Of a DNA stretch of 64,000 bases, positions 1-7,915 are shown piece after piece; position 1 is the first letter of the stretch; every line of letters begins with the position of its first letter. The DNA is from Mesorhizobium sp. WSM3860 (GTDB taxonomy: Bacteria; Pseudomonadota; Alphaproteobacteria; Rhizobiales; Rhizobiaceae): contig NZ_NSGF01000008.1 in the NCBI RefSeq assembly GCF_002294995.1, positions 186,001 to 250,000 of the forward strand, in the 5' to 3' direction. Made by a program: the position numbers and the translations under genes. The notes under the pieces are model-generated. The model was not told the origin of the DNA. It was given only the letters and a program-made list of their open reading frames with translations, and made no database searches.

Positions 1-261
1 GCGGTTGCCCAGGCCGTGGAGGTGCCGCCCGCGACGCCTGTCTCCTGGATCGCTTTGGCAGCAGGCTGGCGCGACGGCGGCTCGGCCATCGACCAGGCGA
101 CAGCCGGGTTTCCGACGGCCCATGCCGTCAGCGCGGGCATTCTGGCAGGCCTTGCCCGGGTGTCGCTGGCGGACCGGTTTGCCGTGCTTTCAGCCTTCGT
201 CGAAATGGGCATCGAGATGGCGGAAATGGAGACGCAGCAGCACTCGGCCGACGCTTACTAG
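1..261 (+). CDS. C-terminal fragment of an unidentified protein
   Basis: The frame is open from the first base of the window to a TAG at 259-261, so this is the last 86 residues of a gene that begins upstream. The visible part is rich in Ala, with two helical-looking stretches and an acidic Met/Glu/Gln-rich tail (VEMGIEMAEMETQQH). There is no motif that I recognise, and no signal or membrane segment is convincing. Codon use is typical of the neighbours. The alternative overlapping frame is Arg-rich and looks like a shadow. Function unknown. Confidence 0.5.
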   Translation, partial: AVAQAVEVPPATPVSWIALAAGWRDGGSAIDQATAGFPTAHAVSAGILAGLARVSLADRFAVLSAFVEMGIEMAEMETQQHSADAY

Positions 262-537
262 GTCGTGAACCCGTAAACGGACAACGTCTCGAATGGGTGG
301 AAACTTGCCGTACGCGCGCCCCTGTCGGAACGACGTGATTGCGGGAAGGAGCGGACGTCGCGCCGCCTATGCGGCTTGCTCACTCTAGCATCGGGGCGGT
401 CCGCAGACCGTTGAATCGAAATCGCTACGAAGCCCACGGGCAGACTCTTAGCCTCCCGCGCTGAGCATTTCGATGATTGTTAAATCCAAAGACGGTGGCC
501 GTCGAGCGAGTTTTCAGCAGCCCATTTCCGCAGCCTA

Positions 538-1179
538 TTAATGTGCAACTTGGGAAGCTGCCGACATCAATTCTTCGGGATTCGGCGCTCTGAAGGTGTT
601 GAGGCCATCCTCCAGAACTTCAGTGAAGTTCCAGCGTACGATGCCCGCCCGGTCGATTAGGAACTGACCGACAAGCTGCCCCGAGCCGGAAGCCATCGCC
701 TGCTGATCGGCTTCCGTCATCTCATATCCTTCCTTCTTATTAAGAAACTCGTCCATTGCCATGACGTCCATAGGCTTGGGCAACTCGCCCGGGAGATGGA
801 TCCGTATCGCCATGACCGTATCCATCCCGACCTCGCGCAAGCCGAAAGCACGGTGCGAGGCCCGCTCCGGGTCGGATGCGGCGAGAAGATCGGGTGCCGG
901 GTGGTAACGGAAATAGAGCCGCGCCCGCTCGACCGGCGTATTGACCACCGCCAGGCATTCGACGCCTTTCTCACGCAGGGCCGGCTTGAGTTGCGCCATC
1001 GCCGCGACATGGCGCCGGCAGAACGGACAGTGCAGGCCTCGGAACAAACCGATCAACAACGGGCTACGGCCTTGAAAATCATCGAGCGCGATCTTGCCTT
1101 CGCGTGAGATCGCATTGAGCACAACATTCGGTGCCCGGTCGCCCGGCTGCAGCGGGCGGTCAACACTACTCGTGGACAT
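538..1179 (-). CDS. AhpC/TSA-type peroxiredoxin-like protein
   Basis: Predicted cytoplasmic thiol protein of 213 residues with the thioredoxin-fold layout of the AhpC/TSA superfamily. An N-terminal PGDRAPNVVL is followed by the redox motif CPFCRR (Cys51 and Cys54) after a strand ending LFRGLH. The CxxC form is that of the peroxiredoxin-like/thioredoxin-like branch rather than a classic 2-Cys AhpC. The frame is open further upstream, but the ATG at 1179 is preferred because GAGGAGGT lies at Shine-Dalgarno distance before it and the conserved domain begins right after it. It probably reduces peroxides or disulfides; the partner is unknown. It stands alone, with the IS5 element upstream on the other strand. 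Confidence 0.75.
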   Translation of the reverse strand: MSTSSVDRPLQPGDRAPNVVLNAISREGKIALDDFQGRSPLLIGLFRGLHCPFCRRHVAAMAQLKPALREKGVECLAVVNTPVERARLYFRYHPAPDLLAASDPERASHRAFGLREVGMDTVMAIRIHLPGELPKPMDVMAMDEFLNKKEGYEMTEADQQAMASGSGQLVGQFLIDRAGIVRWNFTEVLEDGLNTFRAPNPEELMSAASQVAH

Positions 1180-1535
1180 GGACGACCTCCTCGCCCCGGG
1201 TGAGTCAGGGAAAGCAGCACACCCAGCGTTTCGGAGGCGATCAAGTGCTGGGGCGAAAGCTTCCTGTGCCAAGGCAATAGCTTTCGACCTCTGCCATATT
1301 GCGAGGTCGAGATTACGCGCGTTGCAAGCCCATCATAACACGAAAAAGCATCTGCGGTCGCCGCCAAATGTGGTGAATGACCTCACGCGAGCGCACTCCC
1401 GAACGCTCTTGCGCTGAAGGTCAGGTTCCCGACCTCGATTTGGAGGTTCAAGTCTGCAACGCCCAAGGTCGTCAACGGGTCGAGAACCGACCTAAGGCTT
1501 CCACATTCGCCCACGCCCTGATTCATGATTTTGGC
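1180..1535. other. Intergenic region between peroxiredoxin-like gene and IS5 transposase
   Basis: This holds the 5' region of the minus-strand peroxiredoxin-like gene and, nearer 1535, presumably the left end of the IS5 element. I could not identify a convincing terminal inverted repeat or target duplication by eye, so the element boundary is undefined. Open frames here are shadows with no family signal. No other gene seen. Confidence 0.4.
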
Positions 1536-2330
1536 ATGAGCCGGTATGACCTGACTGAATTCGAATGGCGCATCATCGAGCCGCTCCTCCCGAACAAGCC
1601 TAGGGGCGTGCCTCGTGTGGATGATCGTCGCGTGCTGAATGGCATTTTCTGGGTGTTGCGATCCGGCGCGCCTTGGTGTGACCTGCCCGAGCGCTATGGC
1701 CCAGGCACCACCTGCTACAATCGCTTTACGCGATGGCGAAGGGCAGGCGGTGTGGGAGCGGCTGATAGACGCCATCAAAAGCTCGTACGATGGCAATATC
1801 CAGATGATCGACAGCACTTCCGTTCGCGCCCACCAACAAGCCGCAACCGCGAAAACCGGGGATCGAGATCATTGTCTGGGTCGATCGCGCGGCGGGCTCA
1901 CGACCAAGATCCATGTCGTCGTCGACGCGCGAGGACTCCCGATCCGGCTTGGGCTGACGGCAGGCCAAGCGCACGATGGGAAGATCGCCGACTTTCTCCT
2001 CGACCATCTTGGCTCGCGCACCATAGTGCTGGCAGACAAGGCATACGACGCCGACCGCATCCGGGAGCTTATTGAGGATCAGGGCGCAACACCAAACATT
2101 TCACCCAAGAGCAACCGGCGATGGAAACCCTGCTTCAGCAAGCGGCTCTACCGTGAGCGCAACCTGATTGAACGCTTCTTCTCCAAGCTGAAGCACTTCC
2201 GCCGCGTCGCCACCCGCTACGATAAGCTCGCGGCCAACTTCCTCGCGATGGTCCAACTCGCCTCAGTGCGGCTATGGCTACGCGCTTATGAGTCTACGAC
2301 CTAGCCAAGCCTGCTCAAATGTCGGCGATC
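1500..2330 (+). mobile_element. IS5-family insertion sequence (ends approximate)
   Basis: The transposase at 1536-2304 defines the element. The size fits the 0.8-0.9 kb of IS427-group elements. The outer coordinates are only estimates, because I could not pair terminal inverted repeats with confidence. A short AGGCTT occurs near both presumed ends (about 1495 on the plus strand and about 2312 read on the minus strand), which is too little to fix the boundary. It sits between the peroxiredoxin-like gene and the lipoprotein/caspase pair, with no evident gene disruption. Confidence 0.5.
1536..2304 (+). CDS. IS5-family transposase in two frames (frameshifted)
   Basis: A DDE transposase split between two reading frames. 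The first frame starts at ATG 1536 (MSRYDLTEFEWRIIEPLLP), the typical N-terminus of IS5/IS427-type transposases with the DUF4096-like region. It runs to about 1748 in sense before drifting off; its stop is at 2075. The second frame carries the catalytic core: first Asp in MIDSTSVRAH, second Asp in LADKAYD and Glu in ERNLIERFFSKLK, ending at TAA 2304. The switch falls in a G-rich stretch near 1745-1752 and needs a +1 (or -2) shift; removing one G would give RAGVWERL as in intact relatives. Programmed frameshifting is known in this IS group, so this may be a working frameshift element or a simple one-base lesion. Confidence 0.8.
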
Positions 2331-2358
2331 ACTTGCAGCCGCCTTGCGCCTCTTTGGG

Positions 2359-2646
2359 TCAACCTCCCCAGCCGCCGCCACCACCACTGTTGCCGCCACT
2401 GCCTCCGCCCATCGCTGGAATGACAGGAGGCGGAGCTTCAGTTGTTACCTCCGCCGGTTCGATCGGTGTCTTCGCGGTGACCTTCTTCTGCTTGATCACC
2501 TTTGGCGTGGTCGTTGTGCGAACGACTTTTTGCTTCGTCGTCGGCTCCGGTTCGACCTTGGGCATCACGGCGGTGCACCCCGCGACAGCCAGAACTCCGG
2601 TTAGGAATGTTGCGATAATTGCCAGTTTCGATGCCCTGCCCACCAT
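2359..2646 (-). CDS. Small Gly-rich lipoprotein
   Basis: A 95-residue protein with a short basic N-terminus, a hydrophobic stretch and a lipobox (LAVAGC; Cys24), so a predicted lipid-anchored envelope protein. The middle is rich in Lys/Thr/Pro (TTKQKVVRTTTTPKVIKQKK) and the C-terminus is almost pure Gly/Ser (GGGSGGNSGGGGG). There is no enzymatic domain. AAGGAGG precedes the ATG. It starts 14 bases after the stop of the caspase/Sel1 gene, so the two are probably co-transcribed and may share an envelope role. The low-complexity tail suggests a flexible surface or linker segment. Function unknown. Confidence 0.7.
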   Translation of the reverse strand: MVGRASKLAIIATFLTGVLAVAGCTAVMPKVEPEPTTKQKVVRTTTTPKVIKQKKVTAKTPIEPAEVTTEAPPPVIPAMGGGSGGNSGGGGGWGG

Positions 2647-2660
2647 TGCCTCCTTGTTGA

Positions 2661-5210
2661 TCAGAACAAGTCCCGACGCGGATTGGCTTGTTCCCAGACC
2701 GCCCTGGCCGTCTTGACCAGTTGAACGTCCAACGAGCCGTCCGCCGAAATCTTTGACTTGAGTTCCCCACGCAACTGTTTCAGGGCCGCCGTTTTCGCTT
2801 TGGCTCCGAACTTCGCCAGCGTGGCCTTGGCATCTGGAATTTCGTTGCGAACATCGAGCGCGGCCGCGAAAGCAAGGTAACGTACGGCGAGAGACTGGTC
2901 CGCCTTCTCGCCCCGCTGCAGTTCCAGAGCCGCGCGATCATATGCGGCCGACTGATCACCGCGGTCGGTCGCCAGCTCGAACAGGCGTTGCGCCTCAGCA
3001 AGGTCCTGCTGCACACCGACACCGTCCCTGTACATGCGCGCCAAGCTGCCCGGAGCGAAGGGTTGGCCGAGATCCATGGATTTCTGGAAGAGTTCGAGCG
3101 CGCTCTTGGGATCCTTCTCAACCCCAGTGCCGGCGAGATAGTTTCGGCCGAGCAGGTTCATCGAATACATGTCCTGCCGTTCGACGCCCGCTTTCAGGAA
3201 GGCCACGGCGCGAGCCGGATCGGCAGGCACGCCGTTACGACCTTCCGTAAAAATCGCGGCGAGGTCGTTCATCGCGTAGGTATGGCCCATTGCCGCCGCC
3301 TTGAGCAGGAGGTCGAGCCCTTTGCCGGTGTCACGCTCGACACCATAGCCATTGAACAGGGCGCGGCCCCATGACGTCATCCCGTAGGGGTCGCCCTTGT
3401 CGGATGCCGCTGCATAGAAGGCGTTGGCCTGCTTGCGGTTGGTGGGCATCCCCGTTCCCGTTGCATTCAGATAGCCAAGCTCGAACACCGCCCGGACATG
3501 CCCCCTGTCGGCAGCTTCCTGGATCGCCTTCTTGGCCTCCTCGACCTTGCCGACAACAAGCAGCGCACGCCCGAGCTGGTAGCGGAAGCGGGCGACGTCG
3601 GGATAGGCTTTCACCGCTGCCCGGCAGACATCCACGGCGTTGCTGCTGATTTCGTTCGGCAGCAGGCCCGGGACAACGCCCTGCAGGTCGAGAGGCTCGC
3701 CGGCCTCCCTGTCGCAGGGGTCGACGCTTGGCGACAGCTTCATCGTCGCCGGCTTTGACGACGCATTGTCGGCCCTGATTTCGAAGCCGACGCTCAGCGG
3801 CTTGACGGCGCCGATCTGGGGTTCGTAGCGCAAATGGTCGACCTCATCGGCCATCAGACTTGAATCGGGAGACAAGGTGCGGTCCGGCAGCGACAGCGTT
3901 CCCGTTGCCGGATAGCTCGCGAGCTTCAGGCTGACGGCGGGATCATTGGTCGGGAACTCGAGCTTCAGCGGCACCGGGCCGACACCGACCGGGACGTTTA
4001 TGTCGCGGTTCTCGATCGCCTCGGCGGCGCCGGTGATGTGAATGCCGCGCTCCAGCACCTGCTGCTTCTGCTCGGCCTCGAGCGAAGCCATCAGCTGCTG
4101 CCCTTCGGCGGCGTTCCCATTCTTGACCCGAAACACCAGGATACCCTGGGATTGACCGCCCCAATTGTCATGCGCGGCATAGGCCAGCATGTCGACCTCT
4201 TCCTGCGCGCCGGATCCTTTCGGCACGTCCATCTTAAGGCGCGGCAGATCCTTGCCCGCTATCGGCTGGCCAATTGCCACAGGCTTGCCGTCCAGCGTCA
4301 GGCGTCCAAGCGCCGGCGGCCTTTCGATGCTGACGGTGACAGCGCCGCCATCGACATCGACCGGCTCCGGCAGGTCCAGCGCCACCGGTCCGACGCCCGA
4401 CGGCACGACCTTTTCCAGCACCGGCGGCAACGCCGGTCGACTGGCGCGGCGCATCAGCACCACCTCGTCAATCAGCGAGGAATTCTCCCAAGGGACCTGC
4501 TTGCCGTCGGTGGCTTTGACTACGTCGCGGCGAACGGCCGCCATCACCGTGCGGATCTCCTGGTTGGGCGCCAGCGCGCGGCGGGAAAAGGCGGACGAGA
4601 ACGGGCTGAGGGCACCGCTGCCGTCATAGGCGACGGCTCCGGGCTCGGTGGCGAAGGCAATCAGCGTGTTCAGCGAGCTCTTCACCTGCGCAAGCCCAGT
4701 GCCGCCCGCGGCAATCAGCTGGTCTCGCAACCAGTAATCCTTGCGCGGGAATGGATTGTTGCGGCAGGCATCGAGAATGATCACCTGGATCTTCGATTTC
4801 GCCCGCAGCTGCTCCAGCACGTCGTCGAGCTTGATCGCCTGGACCTCGATGTCGGCCGCACCTTTCAGCGACGCATCCACCGGGATGAGGAAATTCTCGC
4901 CGCCGATCTGAAAGCCATGGCCGGAATAATATACGACGGCGAGATCCGCACCGTCCGCCGCGGCGAGATAGTTGCGGAACTGCTCCTCGAACTGAAGCTT
5001 GGTGAGATCCTTGGCGACGAACACGTCGAAGCCGGCCAGTCGGAATGTGCTCGACACATCCTCGGCATCCTTGTCCGGATTCTTAAGTGCCGGGATGTCG
5101 CGGTATTCGGAATTGCCGATGACAAAGGCAACCCGGCGCTCCGCATGAGCTTCGAACGCCGTGAAGCTCACGAGAACCAGGGCTGCAAGGAACGCGCAGC
5201 ATCGCAGCAT
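2661..5210 (-). CDS. Exported caspase-like (peptidase C14) protein with Sel1 repeats
   Basis: An 849-residue protein. Residues 1-23 form a signal peptide ending AHA. Residues 25-250 or so are a caspase/metacaspase p20-like domain with the His of YYSGHG (His98) and the Cys of ILDACRNNPF (Cys149), both catalytic positions intact. A central region of about 300 residues looks like beta-rich linker material. The C-terminal third contains at least four Sel1-type TPR-like repeats (AVFELGYLNATGTGM, SWGRALFNGYGV, LLGRNYLAGTGVEKD, SLARMYRDGVGVQQD). Sel1 repeats usually bind partner proteins. Bacterial orthocaspases of this layout are common in Rhizobiales, but substrates are mostly unknown. It is the first gene of a pair with a small lipoprotein downstream. 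The export signal places the protease in the periplasm. Confidence 0.85.
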   Translation of the reverse strand: MLRCCAFLAALVLVSFTAFEAHAERRVAFVIGNSEYRDIPALKNPDKDAEDVSSTFRLAGFDVFVAKDLTKLQFEEQFRNYLAAADGADLAVVYYSGHGFQIGGENFLIPVDASLKGAADIEVQAIKLDDVLEQLRAKSKIQVIILDACRNNPFPRKDYWLRDQLIAAGGTGLAQVKSSLNTLIAFATEPGAVAYDGSGALSPFSSAFSRRALAPNQEIRTVMAAVRRDVVKATDGKQVPWENSSLIDEVVLMRRASRPALPPVLEKVVPSGVGPVALDLPEPVDVDGGAVTVSIERPPALGRLTLDGKPVAIGQPIAGKDLPRLKMDVPKGSGAQEEVDMLAYAAHDNWGGQSQGILVFRVKNGNAAEGQQLMASLEAEQKQQVLERGIHITGAAEAIENRDINVPVGVGPVPLKLEFPTNDPAVSLKLASYPATGTLSLPDRTLSPDSSLMADEVDHLRYEPQIGAVKPLSVGFEIRADNASSKPATMKLSPSVDPCDREAGEPLDLQGVVPGLLPNEISSNAVDVCRAAVKAYPDVARFRYQLGRALLVVGKVEEAKKAIQEAADRGHVRAVFELGYLNATGTGMPTNRKQANAFYAAASDKGDPYGMTSWGRALFNGYGVERDTGKGLDLLLKAAAMGHTYAMNDLAAIFTEGRNGVPADPARAVAFLKAGVERQDMYSMNLLGRNYLAGTGVEKDPKSALELFQKSMDLGQPFAPGSLARMYRDGVGVQQDLAEAQRLFELATDRGDQSAAYDRAALELQRGEKADQSLAVRYLAFAAALDVRNEIPDAKATLAKFGAKAKTAALKQLRGELKSKISADGSLDVQLVKTARAVWEQANPRRDLF

Positions 5211-5309
5211 GGCAAATCCTTAACTGCTATGACCTGTCGGCCACAGGAACGCAGCTTGCGGCGCCGAGGTCTGTTAAAGAGTTCACAATCTGCCGGGACC
5301 AGAGCAGAC

Positions 5310-5336
5310 CGCATGCATAACGACAGCGGGCATGCG
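5310..5336. promoter_or_regulatory. Inverted repeat upstream of the caspase-like gene
   Basis: Perfect 7-base inverted repeat, CGCATGC (5310-5316) and GCATGCG (5330-5336), separated by 13 bases. It lies about 100 bases upstream of the ATG at 5210, in the gap between the caspase-like gene and S-formylglutathione hydrolase. It could be an operator for a dimeric regulator; no regulator is visible nearby, and chance is possible. Confidence 0.25.
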
Positions 5337-5461
5337 TCTCATCCAATCAGGTGCTAAAATACCCCAGACACATATACACCGCAATGAGAAGACGCGCTGG
5401 ATCGCCGGATTGCGTCGCGGCCATCCAACTTCAGCTTAAGGGCTGCCGGCGTTTGCGCTGC

Positions 5462-6295
5462 TTATGCCAGCCGCGCCGCATGCCACTTCAAATGGTCGTC
5501 CATGAAGGTCGAGATGAAATTGTAGGAGTGATCGTAGCCTTCCTGCATGCGCAGCGTCAGCGCGATGCCGGCCTTTTTGCACGCTTCTTCGAGCAGCCAC
5601 GGGCGCAGGCCATCATGGAGGAAGCCGTCGGCGCTGCCCTGGTCGACGAGCAGTTCGCCGTAACGATGGCCGTCCTCGATCAGCAGCGTGGCGTCATAGG
5701 CGCGCCAGCTCTTCTCGTCCGGCCCGAGATATTTCTCGAGCGCCGGCCGCGACCAGCCCGCCGTCGTCGGCTGCACGATCGGCGCGAAAGCCGAGCAGCT
5801 GCGGAAGCGCTCCGGGTTCTTCAGTGCGATGATCAGCGCCCCGTGCCCGCCCATCGAATGGCCGAAGATCGACTGGCGCGACATGTCGACCGAGAAATTC
5901 GCGGCAATAAGCGCCGGCAATTCCTCGGTGACGTAGGAGTACATGCGATAGTTTTTTGCATAGGGCGCTTGCGTCGCGTCGACGTAGAAGCCGGCGCCGC
6001 AGCCGAACTGCCAATTGTCTTTCTCATCGGGAACATCCGGGCCGCGCGGGCTCGTGTCTGGGCAGACGAGGACGAGCCCAAGCTCGGCCGCCAGGCGGCG
6101 GTATTCGCCCTTATCCATGACATTGGCATGGGTGCAGGTGAGCCCCGACAGATACCACAGAACCGGCAACGGCCCGTCCTTGGCCTTGGGCGGCACGAAG
6201 ACGGCAAAGGTCATGTCGCAAGCGCAGACTTCCGACGCGTGCGAATAGACGCCTTGGATGCCGCCATGCGACTTGGACGTGGAAAGGACGTTCAT
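5462..6295 (-). CDS. fghA: S-formylglutathione hydrolase
   Basis: Cytoplasmic serine esterase of 277 residues, the normal family length. It hydrolyses S-formylglutathione to formate and glutathione in glutathione-dependent formaldehyde oxidation. The esterase-D signature is clear: nucleophile Ser147 in GHSMGG, Asp223 in QGSADGFL and His256 in GYDHSYNF, plus the oxyanion region YLSGLTCTHAN. The ATG at 6295 is preceded by GAAGG. No glutathione-dependent formaldehyde dehydrogenase gene is next to it. The window is full of N-demethylating enzymes that release formaldehyde or one-carbon units, so this gene may be functionally linked to them, although it is probably a housekeeping gene. Confidence 0.93.
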   Translation of the reverse strand: MNVLSTSKSHGGIQGVYSHASEVCACDMTFAVFVPPKAKDGPLPVLWYLSGLTCTHANVMDKGEYRRLAAELGLVLVCPDTSPRGPDVPDEKDNWQFGCGAGFYVDATQAPYAKNYRMYSYVTEELPALIAANFSVDMSRQSIFGHSMGGHGALIIALKNPERFRSCSAFAPIVQPTTAGWSRPALEKYLGPDEKSWRAYDATLLIEDGHRYGELLVDQGSADGFLHDGLRPWLLEEACKKAGIALTLRMQEGYDHSYNFISTFMDDHLKWHAARLA

Positions 6296-6430
6296 CGGTT
6301 CTGCCTTCTCGCCGGGGATGTCCGGTCCGACATACCTGCCGGACCGCGCGCTCGCAACCTTAGCGCCTTGTCAAAGCGACGCAGACGCGCGATCGAGCCA
6401 CGGAACGAGGGACATTTTCTTCTCCAATGG

Positions 6431-6517
6431 CTAGTCAACCGCCAGGCTGCTGTCGCCCATGTCGACAGTCACCTTGTCGATCGGAATGCCAAGACGTTCC
6501 GAGGCGATCTCACGAGA
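6431..6517 (-). pseudogene. Scrap of a xanthine dehydrogenase-type molybdopterin-binding subunit
   Basis: A minus-strand frame ending at TAG 6431-6433 reads IASERLGIPIDKVTVDMGDS. This resembles the conserved stretch in xanthine dehydrogenase/aldehyde oxidase large subunits (pattern IAAExLGVPxDxVxVxxGDS). Upstream and downstream of about 29 residues the similarity disappears, and no start or other domain is present. I take it as a decayed remnant in the 475-base gap between fghA and the KTSC gene. The call rests on one short motif. Confidence 0.4.
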
Positions 6518-6769
6518 CTGTGACGGCGCCGATGGAAGCTGGCGGCAGAGCACGCCGGGACAGCAGAGGAACGTTTCGCGTCAGCGAGGTTGACTTCAAC
6601 CTGGCGGTGCGCAGCGGCGCGGCGCAAGCTCCCACCAACCGATCGAAGTCACACCGGTGCTCCAGTTGCCGAACCGTAGCTGATTGCGAGTTTGCAACCA
6701 AGGCTACCAGGCCCTGCCCAACGACAGGAGGGGAGGTTTCGAGCAGGGCATGGGGGTGGGGGCTTTGGT

Positions 6770-6985
6770 TCAATGCCGCGGTCCGTGCTCCACCAGATGG
6801 AAGCTGTATCGGTCGCGCACGAACTCGTTGAAGAACCGGCCCTTGGACCGAGCAGCCTTGAATGCCGCGTAGGTCTCGGGCTCAACCTGCTGATAGTCAT
6901 AGCGGTCGCCGCTCGGGACGAACCATACCGAAAGGATCTTCGGCGCCGGGTCGTAATAGGTGTTCCGGATGGCAGTGAAAGGCAT
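6770..6985 (-). CDS. KTSC-domain protein
   Basis: A small protein of 71 residues, nearly all of it a KTSC domain (LSVWFVPSGDRYDYQQVEPETY followed after a short gap by GRFFNEFVRDRYSF). KTSC domains are small beta-alpha folds found alone or fused to nucleases and other nucleic-acid proteins; biochemical function is not established. The ATG at 6985 was chosen because the domain begins directly after it; an upstream in-frame extension to 7102 looks like leader sequence without family similarity. It is divergent from the AlkB-like gene, with about 115 bases between starts, so both may share a regulatory region. Confidence 0.65.
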   Translation of the reverse strand: MPFTAIRNTYYDPAPKILSVWFVPSGDRYDYQQVEPETYAAFKAARSKGRFFNEFVRDRYSFHLVEHGPRH

Positions 6986-7100
6986 GACGAACGCCCTGTT
7001 GGCCAACGCGTAATTCCTGGAGCTGTCATGGGTTCCGTCGCACCGGGTGCCGACGGACCAGGGCCTTGCGAGACCCGCCGAATTGCCTATCTGAGGGTTC

Positions 7101-7706
7101 ATGCCGTCAACGAAATCGAGGGCCGCGGCGCAAGTCCGCCAAGTGGATCTTTTCGGTGTCCCAAACAGCCTGCCGGCAGGATTCCGCTACCGGCCGGAGC
7201 TGATCACGCGCGCCGAAGAAAGAGAGTTGGTCCGCCACATCGAAGGTCTGCCGTTCAAGCCCTTCGACTTTCACGGCCATCTTGCCAACAGGCAGGTTGT
7301 CGGCTTCGGGCTGCGTTACGACTACGATCGCCGCGAGGTCGTGGAAGCACCGGCCATACCCGACTTCCTGCTGCCGCTTCGCGACAAGGTCGCCGACTTC
7401 GCCGGTCGGCCCGCATCGGAGTTCTCGCAAGTGCTGATCAACGAGTACCGGCGTGGCGCCGGCATCGGCTGGCATCGCGACAAGCCCCATTTCGACCTCG
7501 TCGCAGGCGTCTCCCTGCTGGCATCCTGCAGTTTTCGGCTGCGCCGCAGGAACGGTGCGACATGGGACCGGCAGACGATCGAGGTCGAGCCGAGATCCGC
7601 CTATCTCATGGCCGGTCCGGCGCGCAACGAATGGGAGCACAGCATTCCGCCACTCGCGGAGCACCGCTACTCCGTCACATTTCGGACGTTGCGGCCCAAG
7701 CTGTAA
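7101..7706 (+). CDS. AlkB-like 2-oxoglutarate/Fe(II) dioxygenase
   Basis: A 201-residue protein of the AlkB family, which oxidatively demethylates alkylated bases or, in some members, other substrates. The iron ligands are visible as His125 and Asp127 (GWHRDKPHF) and His180 (EWEHSIPP). The 2-oxoglutarate-binding arginines are in RYSVTFR (Arg189 and Arg195), and NEYRRGAGIGWH is the typical lead-in. The N-terminus VDLFGVPN...GFRYRPELIT is like that of the ALKBH2/3-type stand-alone bacterial proteins. It is divergent from the KTSC-domain gene. Release of formaldehyde by its reaction would again feed fghA, but direct DNA repair is the likelier role. Confidence 0.88.
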   Translation: MPSTKSRAAAQVRQVDLFGVPNSLPAGFRYRPELITRAEERELVRHIEGLPFKPFDFHGHLANRQVVGFGLRYDYDRREVVEAPAIPDFLLPLRDKVADFAGRPASEFSQVLINEYRRGAGIGWHRDKPHFDLVAGVSLLASCSFRLRRRNGATWDRQTIEVEPRSAYLMAGPARNEWEHSIPPLAEHRYSVTFRTLRPKL

Positions 7707-7915
7707 GTGGCGCGCCTCTGCGAGCCCGGAGCCGATTTCCGATACGCCTGCGGTCGCGGGGCAGGTCGCCGATCGCATGCATGCCTGGAACCGTTTTTCA
7801 GGACCGTCGCTCATAAAGCACGGTATTGAGTGGCCTCTTCGCAAATCAGCAGCCAGCCGACAGTTTCTGCTCGGCCGGCGTTATGCCAGAGCCCGATATT
7901 GCCAAGCCGCCTTCA

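Noticed and set aside
262..537. Possible gene in the gap after the first partial gene
   Set aside because: All frames are short and interrupted, with no recognisable motif; treated as non-coding.
1480..2330. Search for terminal inverted repeats of the IS5 element
   Set aside because: Only a 6-base AGGCTT match near both ends could be found. That is too short to define ends, so boundaries are given as approximate.
2288..2716. Plus-strand frame with a poly-Pro stretch
   Set aside because: It is antisense to the Gly-rich lipoprotein; the prolines are the complement of Gly codons.
4038..5357. Open frame of about 440 codons on the plus strand
   Set aside because: Antisense to the caspase/Sel1 gene, with biased composition and no domain; a codon-bias shadow.
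7707..7915. Terminator between the convergent AlkB-like and hydantoinase genes
   Set aside because: Only a 4-base CCTG/CAGG stem around a T-run was found near 7788; too weak to annotate.
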